Source of the DNA: Eumeta japonica | Lineage: Eukaryota; Arthropoda; Insecta; Lepidoptera; Psychidae | DNA length: 64,000 nt | Assembly: GCA_005406025.1 (NCBI GenBank) | Contig: BGZK01000073.1 | Location: 776,759 to 840,758, forward strand | Direction: 5' to 3' | Shown: positions 1 to 10,656 of the stretch, piece after piece | How positions within the stretch are numbered: position 1 is the first letter of the stretch | Layout of the letters: each line of letters begins with the position of its first letter | Notes under the pieces: generated by a model | Database searches by the model: none | What the model was told of the DNA's origin: nothing | Seen by the model: only the letters and a program-made list of their open reading frames with translations | Program-made: the position numbers and the translations under genes

Positions 1-785
1 TGTTTTGTCAGCCTACGTTTATTCGTCCTATACAGATAGACAAATTACCGAAAATACCTTTTTTCTACCCAAGTCACTACATCTTCCTTCAAACCACACC
101 GCTCCCTGACATCACTGTTCCTACAATTATATTTCCGACACATTCCACTCGTACTATGCAAAGATCGCATTTCCACTGCATTGATTCTACTTTCATTTTC
201 ATTCTGCCCAACCCGGCTATCACTACCATACACAAGCGTATGGATCGAGATAGCCCAACGCGCTTGTCGTGAGACACTTTTGCTATTCACGATAGCGAGC
301 ATGGCCCCATTCACTTTATTTCCCGCATCCACTTCCATTTCAATATCTCCACCATGCTTACCGTCATTCGCAAACAGACTACCATCCAAATATACAAACT
401 ACTTCACTTGTTTGACTCTCTCACCTTCTATATATATGTCGTATTCAGCCGTGTTTTCACCTCTTTCAAACACTACCACATTAGTCTTGTTGATATTTAC
501 TTTCATACCCATTTTCTTAACAGAATCATTCATTACTTGGTCGTCGGTGTACAGGAGGCATTTGACAGACAGCTCGTACATCCTTACGCCACACTCATAC
601 TATTTCAAATCATACAGACAGCCATCCATGAATAGATTGAATAGCCACTGTGGGACTATCTATCCTTGTCTGACACTCCTGCGTTTGTCAAACCAGTCAG
701 CGTATGCCCCATTTATTCTGATGCAAGCACTGGAGCCCTGGTATAGGGTTTGCAGTGCCAATCCGCTATTCCTATTTAAAATTAT
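1..785 (-). mobile_element. RTE-type LINE reverse transcriptase, 3' half, decayed
   Basis: The minus strand encodes the second half of a non-LTR reverse transcriptase of the RTE-like endonuclease/RT class common in moths. Two open pieces are visible: 581 to 399, containing the RT active-site box YTDD (codons at 551-540; the first variable position is T), and 389 to 45, containing SLFANDGKHGGDIE, NSKSVSRQAR and RNSDVRERCGLKEDVV. Upstream (785-585) the same reading continues in pieces (NGAYADWFD, WLFNLFMDGCLYDL) interrupted by stops. Between YTDDQV and MNDSVKK about 19 residues seem missing compared with the other copies of this family, and a shorter gap follows QARWAIS. The element runs off the left edge of the window. 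It is non-functional. Class assignment is by recognition; the match to the fragments at 25.3 and 53.1 kb is direct. Confidence 0.88.
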
Positions 786-1095
786 GTAAATTTTCGGATG
801 TGTATATACATATTACTGAAAAGTACATACAATATAAAATAAAATATAAAAATACGCTATTACGTTTTAAAATAATGCACGCTGTGATGACGTCAATTAT
901 GCAAGGGGAAAATTTTACGTACATTTTTAAAAATTTCTTATATTATTGGTATTGCGTGAGGAGGTACTTTAACTGTCCGACAGTAGTAATTTTTTGTTCT
1001 TGTGAATTAGTGAGTGCGGAGACGTCAAAATACTCACTTCCAAATAAATCCAAAAAAAAAGTATGTATTTCGACGAGTCTGTATTTTCAATAAAA
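786..1095. other. unassigned AT-rich DNA
   Basis: No gene or repeat is recognised. One TGACGTCA octamer (CRE-like) sits at 888-895, in isolation. Confidence 0.5.
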
Positions 1096-1135
1096 AACCG
1101 GTCAAGTGCGAGTCGAACTCGCTTGGAGAGGGTGC
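1096..1135 (+). mobile_element. 5' stub of the 'accggccaagtgcg' element
   Basis: Only the conserved first ~40 bases are present (accggtcaagtgcgagtcg, then an inverted gcgagtcgaactcgc). The start matches the full copy at 3001 and other copies at 54.1, 56.0 and 62.2 kb. The rest of the element is absent or eroded. Confidence 0.6.
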
Positions 1136-3000
1136 ATATGTTATCGACCATGTATTTTCTTTTAATCGGACCTAAATAAGTTTGTGATAATTATAACAAA
1201 TGTAATTTTGTACGCACAATATTGAGAGATTTACAACATTACTTTAAAATTGCAGATTTTTTTATAAGTTTTCCAGTAATCAAGTAGTAAATAAATATTG
1301 TCAGTATTTTTGCCTTTACAACATTTTAAGTTCATTATTTCGGAGCTAGGAGGTGAATGATACAATTGTTATTTATTTCTTTAAATAAAACGATTTTGTG
1401 GAGATTATAAAGTTATATATATTCAAGACCCTCACGGAAAGCCCTTTTAATTCAATGTCACGGTACAGATCGAATTTTTTTTTTAACTTTTTCAATTAGC
1501 CCTCCGAAAGTGACTCAAAACTATATTTTCCAAATTCCTTTATTTACGTTATACGTCCGTATTCGGATCCTGTCTAGGTCTCGCCTAAGTTTCTAGGTAA
1601 GTCTTTTTAAACACATCTTGAATACCAACCTAAATGTGGGGGCCTATAAGAATAAAGAAAAACTCTATATAGCGTTTGTATTATCATAATAATCTATGAT
1701 ATCAAATAAATAATAAAAATTACTCTTTCAAGTCTATGACAATTGAGGTGTTTAAAGAAATACGTCTTATCATTGTTGTTGTATTCAGTTTTTCTTTTTA
1801 TTCGGGTGATAAGACGTGTATTCCAAACCCGCTTTAATATTGTGAAAAATTTGTATCATAGAATCGGACGAACGTTCAATTACACTGTATTAAAAAGTAT
1901 TCAATTCAATGATTAAGAAATGTCACGAATAGCAAGGGTGTCCATCTACGTCTTATCAAATCTCACCAAGAATGAGGGTTACAATCGAAAAAAAAACATT
2001 AATTTTGAGGTTTTTTTCAGTTGAAAAAATTGCCTTTTTTTTCAATTGAAAATTTGAATCTGCCCGACGCTGCTGTTGAGCTTCATGTGATTTATCTTAA
2101 AATGCATAAATGCATATTGTTTTCGTTTATATACTGAAATACGTAAAAAATCTTCGGTTGATAGCATTGCATTTTTTTTAAAAAAGATATTTTGTACATT
2201 TTTTTTATTATTTAAAACTATCAAGAACAAAGTCTAAAATCACAGTTCGCTTAGCCGCGATAAATATAATTGTATAGAATTTAGCCAATCAGTCGAGAAA
2301 CGTGTTGTATTCAATTTTACCCATTTTTCTAGTAATTCTATTCTGTTCATTTCGAAAAAAAATTTGCCCAGAAGGTGAGATTGGATGAGATGCGGTGCAA
2401 CCAAGCCCTCTCCCTTCCAAACGAGTCACGTAATTAATGGACGTCCTTTAAGTGAGAATAATAATTATTATATATTTATTAAATTAAATATAATTATTAA
2501 ATATATTTATTATTATAATTTGGTATAAAAAAATAGCACTAGTATAATAATATTTGATGATAGCTGCGTGTATTAGCTCTGTCACCAATGATTTGCAGTT
2601 TTGACTATTTTTGGATTCAGTTTTTATGATTTGTCCTATAAGTAGTTTTGTATTTCACTTACGAACGGTGTGATTAGAATCTCACAAATGAAGTCCTCAC
2701 ATAATAGTACATTTCCTCACGTAACAGTATCTGCGCACCCCAAAAGATTGAAGCTTAATGATACAACTAAAAACAGTGGTCAGTTAATCGCCGCAACAAT
2801 GGCTGTGGACAGCGTGGATTTTTTCTTTTCATTTTTTTCGGGCGTTTATGCCTCGGTTTCATTGCTAATAAAGATCTTTATCTTTGTTGTAGCAAGTGTA
2901 CGTACAGATTTTGATGATCCACGAATTCATTGTTCGTCCATGCATTGAATATTTATTGCTGGCTGTGACCGCGAATTCTTATGCGCGGAATTTAGTTCTG
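1136..3000. other. unassigned AT-rich DNA
   Basis: No supported gene. An imperfect inverted repeat lies at 1759-1823 (tacgtcttatca at 1761-1772 against tgataagacgtgta at 1807-1820, about 34-nt loop), and the same tacgtcttatca word recurs at 1947-1958. A run of AT palindromes occupies 2455-2525. The open frame at 2670-2948 has no recognisable domain and a biased composition, so it is treated as chance. Confidence 0.5.
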
Positions 3001-3706
3001 AAACCGGCCAAGTGCGTGTCTTACCACGCGCAATGTATGGTTCCGTAGTGGTCTACCACAATATTCGGTCTTGGAAGAGGTCATTCCTTTGATACTATGA
3101 ATCTATTATTAATTGAGTTCACGATTTAACGGTTAATGATGTCTAAAATGGGCCCTCATGGGACGACATTATAATTTCATATTTGTATAATTTTACATGG
3201 TCCATAAACTTACAATCTATTTTACACAATGAATAACGTCATCTAAGTAATTTTCAATGTAATTTCTACGAAATCTTACTTTATACTTCTCCAAGTATAG
3301 GTATGAGATTTTATGAATTGGTTGACTATTACTATTCAACTTATAAAGCCTTCATAGCTGCGGTAATTTTTCTTTTAGTTTCTTTATATATACTACTGCT
3401 GAAAATTTTTTCCCATATCAAAGGGTTTTTCACATGCCAACAAAGAATTTGAATGAGCTATCCGACGATACCCAACACCATGGAATGGACGAGAAAAAAT
3501 ATCATACCCACTTTAGTGTGGGAGAGGTGCCTTAAAAAATTCTTTTTTCAAGATATCATTCTACCACTTTGTCAGTGTGATCAATATGTATACCTATATT
3601 AAATTACGGCTTTATAGTATTAAGAATCTCTGAACTAAGCCGCAAGAATATAGACAGACGGTCATGGCGAAAATATGTGTTCCTTGTTTACTACGGAACT
3701 CTAAAA
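3001..3706 (+). mobile_element. 'accggccaagtgcg' non-autonomous element, full-length copy 1
   Basis: Starts with aaaccggccaagtgcgtgtc and ends ctacggaactctaaaa, the boundaries shared with other copies in the window. Near the ends lie short inverted repeats: ggttccgtag (3039-3048) and ctacggaact (3691-3700). The 3' part holds a (cagacgg)-type tract and catggcgaaa, as in the tails at 49.2 and 57.3 kb. No coding capacity. Widespread in Lepidoptera from memory; whether it moves as a MITE or as a LINE-mobilised element is not settled by this sequence. No clear target-site duplication is visible. Confidence 0.75.
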
Positions 3707-4639
3707 TGAATTACTTTCCCTTTAGCCGATTTTGATGACATAAATCCTGTATGTCCCCAAGCTTCGCTTAAGTTTCCTCTGAAAACCACATGAAATACAG
3801 TCTGGTAGTGCTCGAATAGTTAGAGAAATTTTTAAAAATAGTCTTATTGCGGTTTGTTACATTTTTCTCATCATACACAATCAGTTTTTGGCAAATGTTA
3901 CCTTGAAAAAAGGAAGGTTTACTAGAGCCAAGAAATTATTTTGAAAGACTGTCAGTAAGAATACAATAGAAAATTCTTTGAGTTATATAAGATCTTCTTC
4001 AACCAAAAAAATATTATTCGGTTTAAGAAGACTTTATCGACAATATTGTCTTCCAGAAAAAATTCTCGTAGCAAGAATATTTGTCTTCGATTGATAATTC
4101 TTTCTTTTCTATATTTCAATGTACATACGACAATTTTACAGTCTTTTTAAGTATGTAAATAAAAATTTACCAATTTGTAACACTTTTAATATTTTTGTAC
4201 AAAAGAATGTGTGAAATATTTGTTCAATACGTAATATGATCAGGACACGAAAATATAGTGCTCACTGACCTAGAACTGAAAAAAATGCACCATCGATACG
4301 TCACATTTAGATTTATACTTTTGCGTGCCCTCGGAGTCACAGATCGAATGGTTCGATTTGATCTAAATTGAAACTCATTAATCAATTCGGATGTATTCAG
4401 GTTTGAACCCAATATCTTCAGGTTTAAAACCAACGCTCTTGTACACTAAGCTGCCACTATATTCTCGTAGCATATTATTATTATTAATGTAACGAACATA
4501 TGCAAGCTGAAGATATTAAAATTATTATTTTAATAATAATAATTACATTATTAATAAAAGATTATTATCAGAAAATTTACATGAACTACGCCAAGTATGT
4601 ACGCGCACGGTGTGTACTTTCATAATAAAATTTCTTGAT
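3707..4639. other. unassigned AT-rich DNA
   Basis: No gene or known repeat recognised. A small perfect AT palindrome occurs at 4515-4534 (8-bp arms, 4-nt loop) within a longer AT-rich run to 4565. Confidence 0.5.
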
Positions 4640-4915
4640 GTTTTACAACGGTCGTAACCGAGGAGTCGAAGGTTTAGCCGCTACGTTTGTACAACTTCCT
4701 CGAACGGACCCGCCCGGATTGCGGCTAGGGCATGTGAAAGCTCTAGGGTCAGAGTGTCGGCGGACTACGTGAGCGGTGACGTCATCTCGTCTGATGACGT
4801 CACGACGTGGTGACTAGTAGCCGGTGTCCGATAACTAGGGAACGTCTAAAACTCCAGACTGAGAAGTTGTCGCATCTAGGACAGTGGAAGCCGGTGTGAA
4901 AGCTCAGGTAATATG
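4640..4915 (+). promoter_or_regulatory. GC-rich patch with inverted pair of CRE-like sites
   Basis: This patch is clearly richer in G+C and CpG than its surroundings. At its centre is a perfect inverted repeat, gtgacgtcat (4776-4785) and atgacgtcac (4794-4803), separated by 8 nt. Each arm contains TGACGTCA, the ATF/CREB octamer, which is itself palindromic. Toward the end, agctcaggtaatatg (4903-4917) resembles a 5' splice site (CAG|GTAATAT). The patch could be a promoter plus a non-coding first exon, an enhancer, or an unrecognised GC-rich repeat. No start codon with a long frame follows. Regulatory role is inference only. Confidence 0.3.
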
Positions 4916-5410
4916 AAATGTTATGAATGGGTAAACCGAAAAAAAGCGGTGCAATCTTAATTTTCTAACTTCCTGTGCGTCAACCCATAGACATCCCATT
5001 GAATGACATCGTAAGTATTACTTCCGGTAAAAGGTTGAAGTGTGTTCATTTGCATCTCTATTAATTTAAATTTGTTTAAACAATAACGTCTATATATATC
5101 GACTGTTATGTTGTACTTTTATATTCGGTAGAACCTTCCAGACACGAAAAACATAAAAATATTACGATTGTTACCAATTTTGCAAACGAATGCACCACCA
5201 TGTACAGATTTAATTATTAATGTCAAATGTAGTGAATAAAAAAGGAATTACATTGTTAAAATTTGTGCAATGCATTAAGTATTGAGGTTACAGGTTTTGG
5301 TGATAATCAAGACACCTGAACAAGTGTAATTTGTTACGAATCTGAAAACGGATGTGTCTGTCTGTGTGTTAAGTTTTCAACCATTTCGACACGCAAATGG
5401 TTGAACAATT
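4916..5410. other. unassigned DNA
   Basis: AT-rich, no gene or repeat recognised. Confidence 0.5.
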
Positions 5411-5705
5411 CAATAGAACAGAGCCGTCCAAACTATGGCCCGCGTCTTGAATTTACGCGATCCGTAAATATTTTTTTTTGTTTTTTTTCTTCTGGCAACA
5501 AGTTTTCTATATCTATTTGAAGCTACTATTTCAGACGACCGCGGGAAGCACCTCGCGACAGGAACGCTCTACCGGCTAATTTCGCTAACTTCGTAGTCGT
5601 TCGATTTGAACTACAGTTTGTGAGACGGATTATGGAAAAAAAATAGTTTTTTCACATATTTTGCGGCCTCCCGAATGTATTTAGTCATTTTTATTGGGTC
5701 TAGAT
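5411..5705. mobile_element. possible non-autonomous hAT remnant
   Basis: The left part contains gtccaaactatggcccgcg, resembling the 'ccccaaacTgtGGCCCgcgg' ends of hAT elements, and the right part contains tttgcggcctcccgaatgta, a typical internal word of the same elements. No coding sequence, and terminal repeats and target-site duplication cannot be defined. Assignment rests on motif recognition. Confidence 0.3.
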
Positions 5706-5859
5706 CTAATCTAATTTGGATAGTTCTGGAATAGGAGAACAGAAATTAGTAAGAGATTAGCTTGATATTAGAAAATGAACATAGAAAACTGTCCTTCTTT
5801 ACACATGTGTTATAATTTATAATGGTGCTCAATGATTAACGGGGACGGCCAAAAAATAT

Positions 5860-6062
5860 GTCTCTGAGAGAGCGGCGGTAGATCATTTAAGAGCATCGCC
5901 TTGGTATCAAAAGGCATAAGGTTCGATTCTGGTTTAAGTCAAGCTGAACCACTGGCTAGGTGCCTCGGAGTATATGTTAAGCCGTAGATCCCGGTCTTCA
6001 CGTCGTAGCCTCCAACCCTTATTGCGAAGACGTGGAGCGCTCAAGATCCGTAAATCTGAAAT
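5860..6062 (+). mobile_element. tRNA-derived SINE
   Basis: The head resembles a tRNA: a pol III B box, ggttcgattc, sits at 5920-5929, with a weak A-box-like stretch near 5878-5893. The body contains ttaagccgtagatcccggtc (about 5978-5997), a motif family also seen at 29.31 kb and 59.23 kb. The words aaaaggcataaggt match aaaaggcatcaggt in the SINE at 34.37 kb, so these are related copies. No intact cloverleaf is expected, so it is not called as a tRNA gene. Confidence 0.65.
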
Positions 6063-7620
6063 ACAAGGTTCGTGGTAGGGTATGGATGTTTAAAAGCTGA
6101 TGCAAGAACAACAGACATGTCTTCGGGTAATGTTACAAGGTAATTGTATATAGAAATTGTTCTAAAATGACATCCAGGAATCCGTAGCTAATGATGTTTG
6201 TAGATATAGAAGAAATTTAAAAATATCGAGATCAGTATCGAAATTGATATAAGAAGAGGGAATTTATTCTACACGCATGCGGCTAAAGACGTGCGCGTAA
6301 AACTAGCTGTGACGACCCGTATGGAACGCTTAACGGCCCGTTTTTGTGTTTTGCTGTTCGGTTGAGTATTTCGCAGGACCGGCGCCTCGCCAACTTAGGT
6401 CGTCGAAGTAATACGTCTGAACACTAGGTGTCTAAAAAGGTGTAAAGCTTCACTTCCGATATGCCGACAGGTATGCTATGGACTATAGTAGACTGTAGAC
6501 TAGCTGCAGTACTGGGGTAGTACAGGCTGAATGCAGCATGCAGCTGCATTCTTATACCATTTCTTGCAATTTTCGGATTCATCCTTCAGAGAGCGACCCA
6601 TTAGACGGGTCGAATTGAGGCCAATTAAATCGCAAAGGCTTGGATCTCAAAATCTGTCCTCGATCGGAAACGGTACCATCGGGACAGTTGTGCTATTTTC
6701 TAAACACGATTTTGAACTTGACCGTAACGGACGCCGCTATCTGCCGCCCCTGTACAACTACCTTCAGCGGTCGGCGGTCCTACCGTCGTGAGAGCCGTCG
6801 ATGTCTATGTCACGTGATCGTCCTTCTAAAAGATTACCATGGTACTAAACTTCATACATTTTGGAAGTAAAACTCATACAAATAATATCTTTATTTACAA
6901 ATCAATCTTTATGTACAAAAACTATTCTATTATATACATTCTACTTTAAATCGCACCGAAAAATCGATGTTTTCTATATATGACCTACGAGTTCGAAGCT
7001 CGTCTATGCAAATTATACGACTGAATAATAAAATATTGAATATGTTCACGCTGTGTGTACGTTGGGGTGCGCAGGAACGTTTCCGTCGCGAACACTAGCG
7101 ATGAGACGATTTAACCTTATAAAAGAAATGTAAGCAATAAATAAATGTCTTATTTAAAATCGACTAACGTGAACAAATTTCAATAGTGTGACTATGCACG
7201 TTATATGAAATATAAGTGGTTACATAGCAATATATTCTATAAATGGTTTTCTAAAAAAACACTAATTATTGACTTAAGTGTTTATCAAAAATTAATAAAA
7301 TTGCTTACAATTGTTACATAATTAGTCAGAAAAATCATGTGATACTTAAAGGGTTGTAGACTAACAGTTAATGTAATATACAATTTGATGCAGTAAGCCA
7401 GATACGGCTTCAAAAGAATGATCAATTTATTAATAATTGATAATAAGCCATAAAAGATCATTTGATATATTTATGTTATTTTTTTTTAAATAACCAATTT
7501 TAAAAAATCATTAAAATATTCTTCAAGTGTAAACTTATTGCACTACTTACGAGTATATAATAGCGTCAGTGAAGTTTAATATTTTATAGTAGGTACGTAT
7601 ATAGGCAGCCGAATTGCGGA
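6063..7620. other. unassigned DNA
   Basis: 6250-6860 is of moderate GC content with short overlapping open frames (6531-6791, 6640-6870) that show no domain. 6870-7600 is AT-rich. No repeat family recognised. Confidence 0.45.
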
Positions 7621-7622
7621 TG

Positions 7623-7812
7623 CTCCTAGCGACCTAAGGAACCGCTAGGAGTATCTGTGGGCCTAGCATGATTCCCTAGACAAGAGTCTCTCTATATGGC
7701 TGTCTTTGTCGCGCTAATATAATGAGCGAAAGAGACAGTCCTATGGAGAGACTTGTCTAAGGCGTCATGCTATGCCCGCTGTGACGATCGCCTCGCATAG
7801 CTCAATGCGATC
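7623..7812. repeat. cluster of nested palindromes (MITE-like)
   Basis: Three inverted repeats lie side by side. (1) ctcctagcg (7623-7631) and cgctaggag (7643-7651), perfect, 11-nt loop. (2) A long imperfect pair, 7660-7712 against 7726-7776, with about 51-53-nt arms; both arms carry the words tagcatga, tagacaa and gtctctc and end at gc/gc around a 13-nt loop. (3) gatcgc (7786-7791) and gcgatc (7807-7812), containing cgcat/atgcg. There is no coding sequence. It could be a compact MITE or a structured RNA; not recognised as a named family. Confidence 0.6.
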
Positions 7813-10355
7813 ACAAGAGCTCCTGGCTCAGTTAGAGAAGAGTGGAGGGAAGGTGGCGTGATAGACGCAATAGCCCCCCTCCCGAAAGACCAACGTATCA
7901 CTTTAATTTGACTTACTGCAAAATTTTGAATTCGTCACAATAATGTCACCACCTTTTTATGAGATTCGTCAATTCGTCACCGCCTCAATGACTCCCGGCC
8001 CCTGTATCGGATCACGTCTGATCACAATCGTTTCGAACTTTCACAGTCGGTCCGATGATGAACACTCGAGTTGATTTCAACCGTTCATCTGGTTTTATTT
8101 CTTCTGACGGTTCGTTTACGAGACGTCAGAGGCGGCGTTCGCGGAACCCTTGTTTTGTTTTGAGCGATTTGAGAAAATACCAATTTTGACACCTCCCCTC
8201 CGTACCGTTCACGGTTTCGCCGGTTAAAGCGGTTTTTTGTGTGCGCCCATTGTGCGCGCGCGCTTTTTTTTTTTTTCGTTTCGCTCGTAAGCGTCCGCAC
8301 AGCCCAAACCCGTTCCGCCGGGGCCGTGACCCGTAGTGCTGTGTCGTTGGCATTCTGTGCGTTATCGATCCATTGATCTATCGATTAATTATAGGGTTTC
8401 CCTGTAATATGTTAGGTGCGGAGATGTTATCTCGCTCGCTTGGAAATTTAGGAATTCAGAAATAAAAAAAAATCTGATATCGCTAGATAAGTTTTCTTCT
8501 GTGTTATATAGATTAATAAATATTCTGCAAAATCAATTTCTATTGCTGTTAATGCTGTAAGTGCATAAATCTAATTATTATTATATATATTTACGTATTC
8601 GCAAAAAAACAATCAAGATTTTCATAGTCAACGGTTTTAACGAAAAAAGAAACTGTGATTGTTCATCTGTTCTACTAATTAATAAAAGAAATAATAAAAA
8701 AATCTTTTATTATGCAATTGATGAATATATTTTTTATAATGTCCATCATTAATTAAAAAAAATGTATGTTGAGGTATAACATTCTGACTGTTGTTTTTTA
8801 CAATAAATTAAAAATATATGATGTAAAATAACTTCAAGAAAATTGCTTAAAAGAATATCTATTTGAAAATAAATTTAGCAGTCGAATAAAACCAAAATTA
8901 TCAGTCATTATAGTTATTTGTGAGATATAACATTTGTTTATAATTTACAAAATCATATTGATAAATACAGTAATTTTATTCCAACATACATAAAAATACA
9001 ACTCACGCAAAACGTATACCATTATATCAGCATTACCACAAAATGAAAGCACAATAATAATCACTTAATAATCGATAATAAGAATCCACACATAAGCACA
9101 CATCACTGCGCCGGGCGTCACTTTTGCATTTCATCTTTTACACCTTCCATTACGCGCCTTCCTTTTCACACCTACGCTAACGGCCTCCGTCCCGCTCTAT
9201 CTCTATCTCTCTCGCTCCGCCTTCGGCCGTCTTCGGCTGTAGTCGTTAACGCTCGGTTAACTTCGGATTGAGCTATATGAGCTGTCATTGCCTATTAGTG
9301 GAATATCGATATATTTTTTTTCCATCTCGTTAGCATAATGCTTTTGGGGCCGTGTACGGGTGGTCGCCGTTAATTTTAAAATTACATTAGACTTTATTAA
9401 ATTATTGCTAAGCATTTCATTATGCGATACCGGTTTTAAAATATTAAAACAAAAATTAAATAATGGCAAATTCGCGAAGTGCGGCTAATGGCTATAAATA
9501 ATAGGAGTTTAGTTTGTAGATGTTTTCTATGTGACTACAATAAATATGTATCAGATTCTTTTCGTTTCGGAATTCTGGGTTGGTTTTCAATTTTTACATT
9601 CCATTGGTTAATTTTTAACTACTTGTTCAGAGACATATGCAAATCGATTTATTTCTTAAAGCAGTTTACTATACGCTTTGTACTTTATTTTTTAGAACTG
9701 TTGATGAATTTCAAACTGTTTACCATTGTCGTATTTGTTCAGTTGTATTTACGCGATACAAACAAACAGCGAACGAGAGAAATTGGTATTCCAAAACTTT
9801 TATTAAAATCTCTCTCATCCTTCATTATATAGTTTTTAATGGACTTCAAAAAAGGAGGTTATCAACTCGTCATGTGTGTATGTATGTAATATTATTAGAA
9901 GTCAATATACTCACATATGATAATCTATTAGGACTTTCAAGCAAATATACAAAATTTGAAATTTTTGTAATTTCAATTGAAGCAATTGAAACTTTTTAAA
10001 TGAATTACCGAATTACTTAAATAATTATATTTTTAACACACGCACGCACACATACACACACGCAAACACACATACAGAAAATAATAATACATATTTTTAA
10101 ATAAATATATAACTGAAAATATTGAAGATTACGTGTATACCATTGAATTTAATCTCAAATAATTGTATTATTAATAGCACTGTCCGTCTGCTGTTTCACC
10201 CGCGTGGATTTAAAATGAATTCCTCTTATATCGAGATATCTTACTACCAAAGACGATGATTTCACTTTCGGTTTCGCTGTTGGTTCCTGTCTGAATTCAG
10301 ACAGTGTAATTCTTCTTGCTACAATTTTCGATTCTGATTCTACTTTATTTTATTT
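7813..10355. other. unassigned DNA, two GC-richer patches
   Basis: 8085-8350 and 9100-9260 are richer in CpG than their surroundings (8250-8276 holds a GC alternation followed by a T run). Overlapping minus-strand frames at 8085-8353 have no recognisable domain. 8400-9080 and 9300-10350 are AT-rich. A CA-rich microsatellite is at 10035-10075. Promoter activity of the two patches is possible but unsupported. Confidence 0.4.
10035..10075. repeat. imperfect CA microsatellite
   Basis: CA-rich tract with variants (cgcacg, cataca, cgcaaa). Confidence 0.85.
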
Positions 10356-10656
10356 TATTAAAGCTGACCCGGCAGACACAGTTTTGATATTAGTGACACG
10401 TTGGTTTTATTTTTCCGTTTTGACTAAATATTTTGTAATATTTTTCGGAGCGAAAATATTGGATATAATATTATTTAGGTTTGTAAATCTATTTTATTCT
10501 TATAATCATAAAAGATGATTTCCAGGATAAATGTGAAGTTAGTCTATAGTATCAGTTATAAACGTGCCAAATTTCATCAAAATCTGTCAAGTAGAGTCGA
10601 TGTGATACGCGGACGAACTGCAGACAGACAGAAATGAAAAAAAAAAAAAAAAAAAA
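10356..10656 (+). mobile_element. LINE-mobilised 3' tail with poly(A)
   Basis: Begins near agctgacccggcagacaca (about 10362) and runs to the typical insect LINE 3' words aaatttcatcaaaatctgtc (10568-10587) and gcagacagacagaaatg, ending in a run of about 20 A (10636-10656). The opening word recurs in altered form at 39.55 kb. No reverse transcriptase is attached, so this is a 5'-truncated LINE or a SINE using the same tail. Confidence 0.55.

Noticed and set aside
181..789. 202-codon plus-strand frame, the longest in the window
   Set aside because: It is the antisense of the RTE reverse transcriptase on the minus strand, whose conserved blocks explain the openness.
5860..5935. Possible tRNA gene
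   Set aside because: Only the B box is good; A box and stems do not form a cloverleaf, and SINE body sequence follows.
9479..9999. Plus-strand frames of 117 and 120 codons, Phe/Leu/Ile-rich
   Set aside because: Composition follows the local AT-richness; two overlapping phases, no domain or signal; no splice or promoter support.
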